From positions 1-64,000 of the forward strand of contig QJWJ01000114.1 in NCBI GenBank assembly GCA_003235365.1: a stretch of 64,000 nucleotides of DNA, written 5' to 3'. Position numbers and translations under genes: made by a program. The stretch comes from Deltaproteobacteria bacterium (GTDB taxonomy: Bacteria > Myxococcota_A > Polyangia > Polyangiales > Polyangiaceae). The notes below the pieces were generated by a model. The model did no database searches and was not told where the DNA came from. It worked only from the letters and a program-made list of their open reading frames with translations. This document shows, one piece after another, positions 46,358-55,043 of the stretch; position 1 is the stretch's first letter, and each line of letters opens with the position of its first letter.

Positions 46358-47935
46358 TTACGTACCGAGTTTCAATACGCCGTCGATGCTTCGCCACAGC
46401 GGCGTCCCCGCGTAGTCGTCACGCAACTCGGGGGGTAGGCGATGGGACCGCACCCCATCGTAGCAACGTCGAGCAACGAATCTGTCCATCGCCGCGGGCA
46501 GCCCCACCGATGTAAACCCGGGATGACCGGTCGACGGGTGAGGTCCCCCGTGGTGCATGGCCGGCGAAACCGCAACGCCCGTCGGCATCTTGTCGTTGAG
46601 CAGGCGCCCCACCCTGGGACGCAGCAAGGCGGCGACCCGCTCGTACAACGCATCATCCGTTTCGTCACTGGCGCTGTAAACCGACCCGGTGAGGTTGCCC
46701 TCCAAAGCCGAAGCGACGCCCAGCAGCTGCGCCTCGTCGTCCGCCACGACGTGCAAGTGCACCGGGCCGAACGCCTCGGTCTGCAATGACTCCGACCGTT
46801 CGAGGAACCGCTTCGCGGGCACGATGAGCAGCGTGTTGTCGTAGCTGAACGCATTCTCGCGACGCACCTGACCACCAACGGACAACTGCGCACCGGCGTC
46901 GACGAGTGTCCTCACCGACGTGTCGAGATTGCGCAGCACCGCTTCGCCGAACAACACACCGACTCCGGCGGTCGTCAAGTGCTGCCCCAGCGCAGCAGCG
47001 AAGCGGTCCGCCGCCTCGTCAGCGACCACTACCGAGAGCCCTGGATTGGTGCAGAACTGCCCGACGCCGAGCGTACAAGAACCGGCAAGCTCACCCGCGA
47101 TGGCCTCCCCTCGCTCCTCGAGCGCGCCGGGTAAGATGAACACGGGATTGATGCTCGACAGCTCGAGGTAGATCGGCTTGCCCGCCGCGTCGGCAGCGGC
47201 CTTGAGTTTCAGCCCCGCGGGCTTTCCGCCGGTGAACGCCGATGCTCCGATCGCCGGATGAGCCACCAACGCCAACCCAGTCTCTTCGCGCATGTGATAC
47301 AGCATCTGAAAGGTCGCTGGGGGTAATCCTTCCGCGACGACGGCGTCGAAGACGGCCTGAGCCAGTAGGCGCGTCGTCTCCGGGTGACTGGGGTGCGCCT
47401 TTGCAATCACGGGGTTGCCGGCGGCTATCGCCGCCGCGAAGTCGCCGCCCGTGGCAGCGTTGAACGCAAACGGGAAGTTGTTTGGACCAAAGACGACGAC
47501 AGGGCCGAGTGGTTCGAGCCGTGTGCGCAGATTGGCCTGGGTATCGATCACGATGCGCTGCCAGGTGCGGCGTCTCGCGGCATCGGCCGCCTGTCGTAGC
47601 TGGCCGGTCGTTCGCGGCAGCTCCACGTCGCGGAGCCGCGGAGCCGCGGGGAGTCCCGTTTCGAGCGCCGCAGCTTCGACCAGAGCCGACGCGCGCGCTT
47701 CGAGGTTGCCCGCGACGCGTTCGAGGAAGCTCGCCAATCGTGTCCCGTCGCTGCTCGCCAGAGCCGATGCCCCCTCGGACGCGGCGGCAACCGCTCGACG
47801 CACTTCGTCATCGCTCGACACCGGAAATCGTTGCGAAAGCGGCATTGTGGTGCGTGGGTTTACGGCGACGAAAGTGTCCACGGGCTGCCGCGATGGCTGC
47901 CAACGCCCTTCGATCAATACGTCCTGGAGCGTCAT
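46358..47935 (-). CDS. NAD(P)-dependent aldehyde dehydrogenase (2-oxoglutarate semialdehyde type)
   Basis: The ATG at 47935 gives 525 residues. The ALDH motifs are [20 protein letters not shown] near 150, ELSS (general base Glu) near 262, and the catalytic Cys in [10 protein letters not shown] near 300. The GxNNFPFAF and QFCTNPG variants are typical of 2-oxoglutarate semialdehyde dehydrogenases in oxidative sugar pathways. It is coupled by ATGA overlap to an upstream fumarylacetoacetase-fold gene, the usual dehydratase or hydrolase partner in L-arabinose, D-xylose or hydroxyproline breakdown to 2-oxoglutarate. The substrate itself is inferred. Confidence 0.9.
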   Translation of the reverse strand: MTLQDVLIEGRWQPSRQPVDTFVAVNPRTTMPLSQRFPVSSDDEVRRAVAAASEGASALASSDGTRLASFLERVAGNLEARASALVEAAALETGLPAAPRLRDVELPRTTGQLRQAADAARRRTWQRIVIDTQANLRTRLEPLGPVVVFGPNNFPFAFNAATGGDFAAAIAAGNPVIAKAHPSHPETTRLLAQAVFDAVVAEGLPPATFQMLYHMREETGLALVAHPAIGASAFTGGKPAGLKLKAAADAAGKPIYLELSSINPVFILPGALEERGEAIAGELAGSCTLGVGQFCTNPGLSVVVADEAADRFAAALGQHLTTAGVGVLFGEAVLRNLDTSVRTLVDAGAQLSVGGQVRRENAFSYDNTLLIVPAKRFLERSESLQTEAFGPVHLHVVADDEAQLLGVASALEGNLTGSVYSASDETDDALYERVAALLRPRVGRLLNDKMPTGVAVSPAMHHGGPHPSTGHPGFTSVGLPAAMDRFVARRCYDGVRSHRLPPELRDDYAGTPLWRSIDGVLKLGT

Positions 47936-48762
47936 GCATTCACCCCGGCGACCGGTGTCTCCAATTGCAGCGGACCGATACGGATCACGATGTCGTCCCC
48001 CGCCTCGAGCGTGAAGTCGTCGGGGGGCACGATACCGGTTCCCGTCATCAGAAACACCCCGTAGGGGAAGCTCAGCTCGCGGGTCAGGTACCCGACGAGT
48101 TCGCTCATCTCTCGCTTGATGCGTGCGGTACTGGTCTGTCCTTCGAACACACACACCGAACTGCGCAGGATGCGCAGTTCGATCGGCAAGTCGCGTAGCT
48201 CCTGCTCCGTACACAGGACGATCTCCGGACCGAGGGCACAGGAGCCGTCGAACACTTTGGCCTGGGGCAGATAGAGCGGGTTGTCGCCCTCGATGTCGCG
48301 AGACGAAACGTCATCTCCAATCGTAAACCCGACGATTTCGTCGTGCGCATTGACGACCAACGTCAGCTCGGGCTCCGGGACGTTCCACTTGGAGTCGGCG
48401 CGAAGACGGATGGGTTGGCCTGGTCCGACGACACGAAACCCGGTCGCTTTGAAGAACAGCTCAGGACGCGCCGCGCTGTACACTCGCTCGTAGACATCTG
48501 CTGCGTTCGACTCCGCTTCGCGCGCTTCGCGGCTGCGCAGGTAGGTAACGCCGCTTGCCCACACCTCCTGCTGAGCATCGACTGGGGCGCACCGTGGCCC
48601 GCTCGCCGCTTCCCCGCGACCGAAACTGGACAGGGTTTCGCTCAGGCGGGCTCGAGGGATCTGCATCAACTGTGCGAGGTCGACCGCCGGGGCGAGAAAC
48701 TCCCCATCGTGTGCCCAACGAAAACCGGTCGGCGTCTGGTGGCGGGTGAGGCGGCTATCCAT
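47932..48762 (-). CDS. Fumarylacetoacetate hydrolase-family protein (2-keto-3-deoxy sugar acid dehydratase-like)
   Basis: The ATG at 48762 has AAGGGA upstream and gives 276 residues. FAH-fold signatures: [40 protein letters not shown] with metal-binding Glu residues, [24 protein letters not shown] and [20 protein letters not shown]. Such proteins paired with an aldehyde dehydrogenase usually dehydrate 2-keto-3-deoxy-arabonate or a similar acid to 2-oxoglutarate semialdehyde. The stop overlaps the ALDH start, supporting one pathway. The specific sugar cannot be told. Confidence 0.9.
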   Translation of the reverse strand: MDSRLTRHQTPTGFRWAHDGEFLAPAVDLAQLMQIPRARLSETLSSFGRGEAASGPRCAPVDAQQEVWASGVTYLRSREAREAESNAADVYERVYSAARPELFFKATGFRVVGPGQPIRLRADSKWNVPEPELTLVVNAHDEIVGFTIGDDVSSRDIEGDNPLYLPQAKVFDGSCALGPEIVLCTEQELRDLPIELRILRSSVCVFEGQTSTARIKREMSELVGYLTRELSFPYGVFLMTGTGIVPPDDFTLEAGDDIVIRIGPLQLETPVAGVNA

Positions 48763-49055
48763 GACTGATTCCCTTCTCGAGGCGACGTATTCCGACTGCC
48801 GCGGGTGGCGCGTTTCAGTCGGGAAGAACAGCGCACGAGTATAGGCGGGCTCAGCGCTCGCGAACAATCGTCACGTGGTAGACCGCGCGGCGACGGCCGG
48901 CGCGAACGCCATGAACCACGCTCCGTTCGCAGGGCGACGAGCGCGCCCAGGGCGACGCCCCCTGGACGTAGAGCCCCAGAGCGTCGGGCCTCGTGCTGCC
49001 GGCCGCCTGTCTGTCGTTCAGGCGCAGCAAGCAGCACGGCGGCGCACCATTGCGC

Positions 49056-50003
49056 TCACAAAGACGCGACGTACTCGGCGATCAGGGTCAGCTCGTCATC
49101 CGAAAGGGTCTGCTCGTCATACGCCGGCATGTACCCGCCACGGTTGTCGAATTCTCCGCCGTGGTGACCTCGGCGCGCGTTCATGATGTACTCCGATGCA
49201 GTGGCTTTCATCGCCCCGCCAATGCCGTGGTTGGGCACCGCATTGCCATCATCGCCGTGGCAGTTCTTGCAATAGTCGACGTACAACCCCTCGCCGTCCG
49301 TCGGCTTTTCGGGTTCGTCGAGGTAGTCCCAAATCTCGTTGAGCAGCTCGGTGGACACGACGTTTTCGTCCATCGCCGGCATGTCCTCCATGTAGTCTTC
49401 GTGGCTGCGACCGTTGCGCACGAGGTATTCACCAAACTCGCGCACCGGGTGTTCGATCGCCGGTCCCTTCTCATCAACCCCTTCTCCCGAATCGCCGTGG
49501 CAGCGCGCGCAGAAGTCCATGTAGAACTGGACGGCTTCGCTGAGCATCTCGACCGGTTCGGTCGGGAGGTCCGGCCCCGGATCCATCGGCGACGTGGCAT
49601 CCGGCCCGGGCATGTCTCCAGTACCATCAGGCGTGGGTGTCGTCGCGTCCGGCGCGGGTAGCGTCGCCGATGGCGTGGGCTGCGTGGCGTCAGGCCCGCC
49701 GGGCGGCGTCGTTTGAACCGTCGTCGGTGTGGTCGGCCTCGGCGTCGACACGGTGGGAATGGCTGGCGTCTGCTGCGATGGCTGACCGGCGGGGTTCGTC
49801 TGCACCGGGCCGGGCGTGGGAGTCGGAGCCACGCCGGAGGGGACGCCGGACGGGGTGCCGCTTGCCGCGGGAACGGTCGTGCTGGGAGTCGTGGTGACCG
49901 AGGGCATCGTCTCGGAACTACTTTCGCCGGACTCGCCACTGCAGGCAGCGGCCCAGCCAATCAATACGAGCAACCAGGCAAATTTCGGTGTGGTGACGTT
50001 CAT
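49056..50003 (-). CDS. Di-heme c-type cytochrome lipoprotein
   Basis: The 315-residue product has a signal peptide with lipobox WAAACSG (Cys21), a long Thr/Pro-rich linker (about residues 30-145) and two cytochrome c domains with heme motifs CARCHGD and CKNCHGD. Likely axial Met ligands lie in EDMPAMDE and GGYMPAYDE. It would be an outer- or inner-membrane-anchored periplasmic electron carrier. No oxidase or dehydrogenase partner is adjacent, so the electron path is unknown. Confidence 0.9.
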   Translation of the reverse strand: MNVTTPKFAWLLVLIGWAAACSGESGESSSETMPSVTTTPSTTVPAASGTPSGVPSGVAPTPTPGPVQTNPAGQPSQQTPAIPTVSTPRPTTPTTVQTTPPGGPDATQPTPSATLPAPDATTPTPDGTGDMPGPDATSPMDPGPDLPTEPVEMLSEAVQFYMDFCARCHGDSGEGVDEKGPAIEHPVREFGEYLVRNGRSHEDYMEDMPAMDENVVSTELLNEIWDYLDEPEKPTDGEGLYVDYCKNCHGDDGNAVPNHGIGGAMKATASEYIMNARRGHHGGEFDNRGGYMPAYDEQTLSDDELTLIAEYVASL

Positions 50004-50362
50004 CTTCTCACTCTCTTCTTTCGGGCGGTCGGTGCCCTCGGGTCGTTATCCGCGAACGACTCGCATCGTTCGCCAGGTCATCGGGTGACGCACGCGGCGA
50101 GCACGCACCGACAAACCGTAGAGTGCGCGTACTTAGTCAACGCAGTCGATGAATCGGACACCTCGTAGCTTTTCTCGACACCACAGGCGTTAACCGCGGA
50201 AGTTTGCCGCAGGTTCGTAAGAACGCCGATGACCACTTTTCCAACCTGCAACGGGGCTTGTTGGAAATGAAGTTCAACTGGACTTCGATCACATCGACGC
50301 AAGGGCGGTTTCGGTCCACTGTGGCCCGACGAGCAAAGCGAAATCCCGCGAAGTTACGCCCA
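50004..50362. other. Intergenic region, no gene seen
   Basis: This 359-bp gap between the cytochrome start and the end of the MacB-like permease gene holds no convincing ORF, repeat or RNA gene. The cytochrome promoter should be at its left end. Confidence 0.5.
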
Positions 50363-51613
50363 TCACTCGGAGCGTAAAGCTTCAATGGGATCGAGCCCCG
50401 CAGCGCGACGGGCCGGCAGAAAGCCAAAGGCGATGCCGATCGCGCTGCTGACGCCAAGCGCCGTGACCAACGCCCGCGGCGAGACGCGCATCGGCAATTG
50501 CAGCACGGGACCGAGCAACGAGACGCCAACCACGGCCACCAGAGCCCCTAGGGCTCCCCCCAGGACGCTCAGAACCAGCGCTTCGACGAGGAATTGCAAC
50601 AAGATGTCGTTGCGTCGAGCGCCAATGGCCATGCGGATCCCGATCTCGCGCGTGCGTTCGCTGACCGACACCAACAGGATGTTCATGATCCCCACTCCAC
50701 CGACGACTAGGCTGACGAGCGCGATCGACACCAGCAACGTGTTGAGCACGCCGAGGATCCTGCCCTGAACCTCGCGAAACTCCTCCTGCGAACGAATTCG
50801 AAAATCGTTTTCGACCCCTTCGGCCAGTCCATGCCGTTGACGTAGAAGCTGGCTGACCGCCCGCTTGGCGCGTTCCGACTCGTCGGCAGATCGCGCGCTG
50901 ACCAGCAGTGTGTCGACCTGCCCGAAGGCCGCCGGTCGGAGTTTGGAGCGTGCCGTCTTGATCGGCATCAGGACTCGAGCATCTTCATCCCGACCAAAAG
51001 CGTCTTGTCCCTTGGGCTCGAGCAACCCGATGATCGTGAACGGGTGACGGCCGATTCGAACCACCCGCCCGACGGGATCAGCGTCTCCGAAGAGTTCCTC
51101 TCGTACTGTCTGGCCGATCACGCAGACTCTGCTGCCGGTGTTCTGCGCCTGCTCATCCCACAGCGTCCCCGCGAGCGTCGCCCAGTTGCGGATCGGAAAG
51201 AACCCCAGGGTGGTGCCCATCACTTCGGCGTCGACGTTGCCTGTCGCAAACACGATCTGTTCTCGACTCATCAGCACCGGTGCGACGTGACTGACTTCCG
51301 CGATGCCACGCCCAATGGCCTCCGCGTCCCCTTCCGACAGCAATGCGAGGTCGTCAGAGGTCACCGCACCGCTACTGACCCGGGACGAGGCCTGGATCAT
51401 CAAAGCGTTGGAGCCCAGCTTGTCGACTTGTTGTGCGACCTTCGCTCGAGTGCCTTCGCCCAACGACACCGTGATCGTGACAGCAGCAACGCCGATCAGG
51501 ATCCCGAAGGCCGTCAATGCCGCACGCAGGGGCCAGCGCGCCAACGCCGCGAACGCCATGAAGACCGCATTTGCGAGCTGACCGAACCAACGCAAGCCGA
51601 CCGGTTCACTCAT
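50363..51613 (-). CDS. MacB/FtsX-family ABC transporter permease 2
   Basis: The ATG at 51613 gives 416 residues. Order: N-terminal membrane helix (RAALTAFGILIGVAAVTITVSLG), a large periplasmic MacB-type domain (about 60-285) and three C-terminal helices with GGVGIMNILLVSVSERTREIGIRMAIGA near 310 and the ending DPIEALRSE. The sequence is the FtsX/MacB permease pattern without an ATPase domain. It is paralogous to the upstream permease, whose end it overlaps by 8 bp. Together with the ATPase and adaptor genes it forms a four-gene export system. Confidence 0.94.
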   Translation of the reverse strand: MSEPVGLRWFGQLANAVFMAFAALARWPLRAALTAFGILIGVAAVTITVSLGEGTRAKVAQQVDKLGSNALMIQASSRVSSGAVTSDDLALLSEGDAEAIGRGIAEVSHVAPVLMSREQIVFATGNVDAEVMGTTLGFFPIRNWATLAGTLWDEQAQNTGSRVCVIGQTVREELFGDADPVGRVVRIGRHPFTIIGLLEPKGQDAFGRDEDARVLMPIKTARSKLRPAAFGQVDTLLVSARSADESERAKRAVSQLLRQRHGLAEGVENDFRIRSQEEFREVQGRILGVLNTLLVSIALVSLVVGGVGIMNILLVSVSERTREIGIRMAIGARRNDILLQFLVEALVLSVLGGALGALVAVVGVSLLGPVLQLPMRVSPRALVTALGVSSAIGIAFGFLPARRAAGLDPIEALRSE

Positions 51614-52832
51614 GACGCAACGCCTCGATGGGGTCGAGTTGAGCAGCACGGTGCGCCGGCAAGAAGCCAAATGTCACGCCAGTGATCAAGCTCGTCGCGA
51701 GCGCGACACCGACGCTCATCACGTTGAACCTCAACACGCCGGCAAACAGTCCTTGCAGGGACAACACGACCGCACCGGCGAGGAGCAACCCGAGGATTCC
51801 CCCCAAGAGAGTCAACGCGATCGCCTCGACCAGAAACTGCATGCGTATGTCGGCCGCGCGCGCACCGATGGCCATCCGCACGCCGATCTCGCGCTTTCGT
51901 TCGTTCACGCTGACGAGCATGATGTTCATCACTCCCACTCCGCCAACGAACAGCGCAATGCCCGCGACGCTGAGTAGCAGCAAGGAGATCACCTCGGCAA
52001 TTTGGTTTTGCGTGTCTTGAAACTGCTTCTGGGTGCGGATCTGAAAGTCGGGGTCTTCGCCCTCGCCAATGGCATGCCGCTGGCGCATGATGTCTCGAAC
52101 CTGAGTTTCGGCCTGCTCGACCAACGCATCCTGCTTGGCCTGACCCATGATGATTTGCACGCGCTGGATAGGGTTCGGCGAAATGCGCGCAAACCAACTG
52201 CTGATTGGCATCACCATCCGGTCGTCCTGATCGACGCCGAACGGCGACTGCCCCTTGGTTTGAAGCAAGCCGACGACCAAGTAGCTGTGGCGGCCAATGC
52301 GCACGCGGTGCCCCACGGGATCGATCTCGCCGAACAGTTTCTGTTGAACGGTTTGCCCGATCAAAACGACCTTGGTCTTGTTTGCCAAGTCCGCCGGCGT
52401 CAAATCGCGTCCCGATGCCAGTCGATAACCTCGAACCTGCAAGTAGGACTCGTCGCCCCCGACGATGTCCACCTGCTCGTTGGCGAAGCTGCTTTGCACG
52501 GGAAGCCGCACCGACGAGTAGACGGTCACGGCCGACAGGGCCGAGGCCTCGGCGCGCAACGCTTCCGCATCGCCGAGGGTGAGGCCACCCGGCCCTTCGA
52601 ACACGGAGCGGGCGCCGCTCTTCGCAGTCGGCTCGGGGAAGATGTAGATCAGATTCTCTCCGAGACTCTGCAGTTGCGAGCCGACTCGCTCTCTTGCGCC
52701 CTCGCCCAGGGACACCACGATGACGACCGCGGCGATGCCGATCAGTATACCGAGCGACGTCAACACGCTCCGTAAACGCTGGGCAACCAACGCCTGCACC
52801 GCCAGGCGAATCGCTGCCCACAAGGCCGTCAC
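51606..52832 (-). CDS. MacB/FtsX-family ABC transporter permease 1
   Basis: A GTG at 52832 gives 408 residues with the MacB layout: first helix SVLTSLGILIGIAAVVIVVSLGEGA, periplasmic domain, then GGVGVMNIMLVSVNERKREIGVRMAIGA and ending DPIEALRHE. The GTG overlaps the ATPase stop (GTGA). Having two different permease chains suggests a heterodimeric transporter, whereas MacB itself is a homodimer of fused ATPase-permease. Confidence 0.94.
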   Translation of the reverse strand: MTALWAAIRLAVQALVAQRLRSVLTSLGILIGIAAVVIVVSLGEGARERVGSQLQSLGENLIYIFPEPTAKSGARSVFEGPGGLTLGDAEALRAEASALSAVTVYSSVRLPVQSSFANEQVDIVGGDESYLQVRGYRLASGRDLTPADLANKTKVVLIGQTVQQKLFGEIDPVGHRVRIGRHSYLVVGLLQTKGQSPFGVDQDDRMVMPISSWFARISPNPIQRVQIIMGQAKQDALVEQAETQVRDIMRQRHAIGEGEDPDFQIRTQKQFQDTQNQIAEVISLLLLSVAGIALFVGGVGVMNIMLVSVNERKREIGVRMAIGARAADIRMQFLVEAIALTLLGGILGLLLAGAVVLSLQGLFAGVLRFNVMSVGVALATSLITGVTFGFLPAHRAAQLDPIEALRHE

Positions 52833-53572
52833 GTGCCGACGTTCCTCAGTGACCGGAGCAACGCGTGGGCGTCGTTGGCGACGTGACGTTCGTCACTTTC
52901 GATCAGGCCGTCCCGAACAGACACCACGCGCCCTGCGCAGGCTGCGATGTCCGGTTCGTGGGTGACCAAGATCAGGGTGATCCCCTGCTCGCGCACCAAG
53001 TCTTGGAGCAATGCCATCAGCTCGTAGCTCGTGGCCGTATCGAGATTGCCCGTCGGTTCGTCGGCGAGCAGTAGCGGGGGGCGCGTAACCAACGCGCGCG
53101 CGATAGCAACCCGCTGTTGCTGACCACCTGACAGCTGGTTCGGCGTATGTCCGGCGCGCTCGAGCAGACCGACGTCGGCCAGCGCCTGCAACGCGGCACG
53201 ACGCCGCTCCGTGCTCGGGCTACCGCGGTACAACAACGGCAACTCGACGTTCTCGAGCGCCGTGGTCCGACTGAGCAGGTTGAACCCTTGAAACACGAAG
53301 CCGATGAGTCGGTTGCGAACCAGAGCGCGACTGTCGGCGGATTGGTTTCCGACGTCGACCTCCGCCAGCTCGTAGCGACCGACGCTGGGCCTGTCGAGGC
53401 AGCCGAGGATGTTCATCAACGTGCTCTTGCCCGAACCGCTCGGACCGACCAACGCCACGAACTCGCCGCGCTCGACGTTCAGATCGACACCGCGCAGCGC
53501 ACGGACCACTTCGGGCCCGCTGTGGTAGTGCTTCTCGACGCCCGAAAGGCGTATGATCGGCGCTTCGCTCAT
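52829..53572 (-). CDS. MacB/LolD-type ABC transporter ATPase
   Basis: The ATG at 53572 gives 247 residues. Walker A GPSGSGKST at 43-51, Q-loop FVFQGFNLL, signature LSGGQQQR near 146, Walker B LLLADEPTGNLD near 165 and switch His in VTHEPD are complete. It powers the two permeases. Mechanotransmission-type ABC proteins drive periplasmic export of lipoproteins, peptides or macrolides. The order adaptor-ATPase-permease-permease is on one strand with 4-8-bp overlaps, except a 36-bp gap after the adaptor. Confidence 0.96.
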   Translation of the reverse strand: MSEAPIIRLSGVEKHYHSGPEVVRALRGVDLNVERGEFVALVGPSGSGKSTLMNILGCLDRPSVGRYELAEVDVGNQSADSRALVRNRLIGFVFQGFNLLSRTTALENVELPLLYRGSPSTERRRAALQALADVGLLERAGHTPNQLSGGQQQRVAIARALVTRPPLLLADEPTGNLDTATSYELMALLQDLVREQGITLILVTHEPDIAACAGRVVSVRDGLIESDERHVANDAHALLRSLRNVGT

Positions 53573-53608
53573 GGTACCTCGAACAACCGGTGCTCCCACG
53601 ACGACGGC

Positions 53609-54934
53609 TCAGAACAGGCCCATGAAACGCCGACGCTCTCGTTCCTTGTCGAGCTGCTCGACGACCAGCGACGCGCCCTCGTCGAGTGCATCGGATTCAA
53701 TCACCGTCCACAAGCCGTCGGTGATCCCCGTGCGCACCACCGTCGCGGAAAGGTGCTGTTGGTCGGGCGGGCCGTCGCTGGCCTGATAGACTCGTGCCTG
53801 ACGGTGCTCGAGCGGCGTCAGCTCACCCCGTTCCTTCTCGTCCGGTTTGAAACGCAGCGCGGCGTTGGGTGCGGCCAACGCACCTTCCGCCCTCCGCGTC
53901 GTGATCGCGACGGTAGCCGTCATCCCCGGGCGGAGCTTCAGCTCGGGGTTGCTCACGTCGATGACCGCCGAGTACGTGACCACACCCTGAATCTCGTTGG
54001 GGCTGTAACGAATCTGGGTAACCTTGCCCTCGAAGTGTTCACCAGCGAACGCATCAACGGTGACCTTTGCCGCCATTCCTTCAGCCAACTTGCCGACGTC
54101 GGCCTCGTCGATGTCCGCAAGGACCTGCATTTGCGCCAAGTCCTCGGCAATCACGAACAGCACGGGGGCAGAGAAACTCGCGGCGACCGTCTGTCCGGGT
54201 TCGACGGCGCGGGTGATCACCACTCCGTCGATCGGCGAGTAGATCTTGGTGTAACCGAGTGTCGTTCGCGCACTGGTGAGTTGAGCTTTGAGCCCGTCGA
54301 TGGTCGCGTTGGCCGCCAACACCTCCGCTTCTGCGATGTCTGCCGCACTCTGCGCTTGATCCAACTCGATCTGAGTGGCGAGCCCCTCGCGCGCCAATTG
54401 CTGCATGCGAGTCAGCTCGGTTTTCGTCGCGGCGCGACGCGCGGTGGCACTTTGGAGACTGGCTTTGGCCGCTTGCAGTTGGCCGGTGACTTGCCCCACT
54501 TGTGAGCCAAAAAGCTGCGAGTCGATCTCCGCCAGCAAATCACCCTTCTTCACACGGCTGTTGAAGTCGACGTGAACTCCGGCAACCCGCCCCGATACCT
54601 GCGCTCCAACTTGCACCTCGGTGACCGGTTTGAGTTTTCCTGTCGACTCCACCTGTTCGACCACGTCGCGGATCTCCAAGGCCTGGGATCGAAAGCGCGC
54701 CTGAGGCGGCGGTTCCTTCGAACGCCGGTACAACGCCACGCCGACCACCACGGCTGCGACCGCGAGCAACCAGGCGAGCCGTCGAACCCAACGCCGGGCG
54801 CCTTGACGGGCCAGATCCCGCTCGAGAGCGTGGACGACGTCGGTGACGGGAGCGCCTCCCGGAGCGGCGGGGCGTACGGGCGCCACGCTGGAGGACTCGG
54901 GATTCGAACTCGCGGCGCTGGGGGCTCGAGCCAT
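53609..54934 (-). CDS. MacA-like periplasmic adaptor (membrane fusion protein)
   Basis: The ATG at 54934 gives 441 residues. A cytoplasmic tail precedes one membrane helix (about residues 50-68, LAWLLAVAAVVVGVALY), then the lipoyl-like half GAQVSGRVAGVHVDFNSRVKKGDLLAEID, a helical hairpin rich in Ala/Gln/Glu (about 130-215), YTKIYSPIDGVVITR and the beta-barrel region LKLRPGMTATVAI. It would link the ABC permeases to an outer membrane channel of TolC type, which is not in view. It is the first gene of the exporter operon. Confidence 0.95.
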   Translation of the reverse strand: MARAPSAASSNPESSSVAPVRPAAPGGAPVTDVVHALERDLARQGARRWVRRLAWLLAVAAVVVGVALYRRSKEPPPQARFRSQALEIRDVVEQVESTGKLKPVTEVQVGAQVSGRVAGVHVDFNSRVKKGDLLAEIDSQLFGSQVGQVTGQLQAAKASLQSATARRAATKTELTRMQQLAREGLATQIELDQAQSAADIAEAEVLAANATIDGLKAQLTSARTTLGYTKIYSPIDGVVITRAVEPGQTVAASFSAPVLFVIAEDLAQMQVLADIDEADVGKLAEGMAAKVTVDAFAGEHFEGKVTQIRYSPNEIQGVVTYSAVIDVSNPELKLRPGMTATVAITTRRAEGALAAPNAALRFKPDEKERGELTPLEHRQARVYQASDGPPDQQHLSATVVRTGITDGLWTVIESDALDEGASLVVEQLDKERERRRFMGLF

Positions 54935-54988
54935 GGGCTGGATCTGTAGTGGTTGACGGAAGCTGGCAACAGCTCGTCGCCACAAACC

Positions 54989-55019
54989 GCCCCACGACCG
55001 CCGTCATCGGCCGTGGGGC
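54989..55019 (-). terminator. Hairpin downstream of the lytic transglycosylase gene
   Basis: GCCCCACGACC (54989-54999) pairs with GGCCGTGGGGC (55009-55019) with one mismatch, loop of 9 bases. It lies 25 bp beyond the transglycosylase stop and upstream of the MacA-like gene, so it likely ends the first transcript. On the minus strand it is followed by GGTTTGT, a weak U-tract. Confidence 0.6.
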
Positions 55020-55043
55020 TGGTCTGGACGGACCTCAACGCGC

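Noticed and set aside
51610-52821. 403-codon minus-strand ORF inside permease 1
   Set aside because: It is a frame-shifted shadow: the same strand's other frame encodes the complete MacB-like permease.
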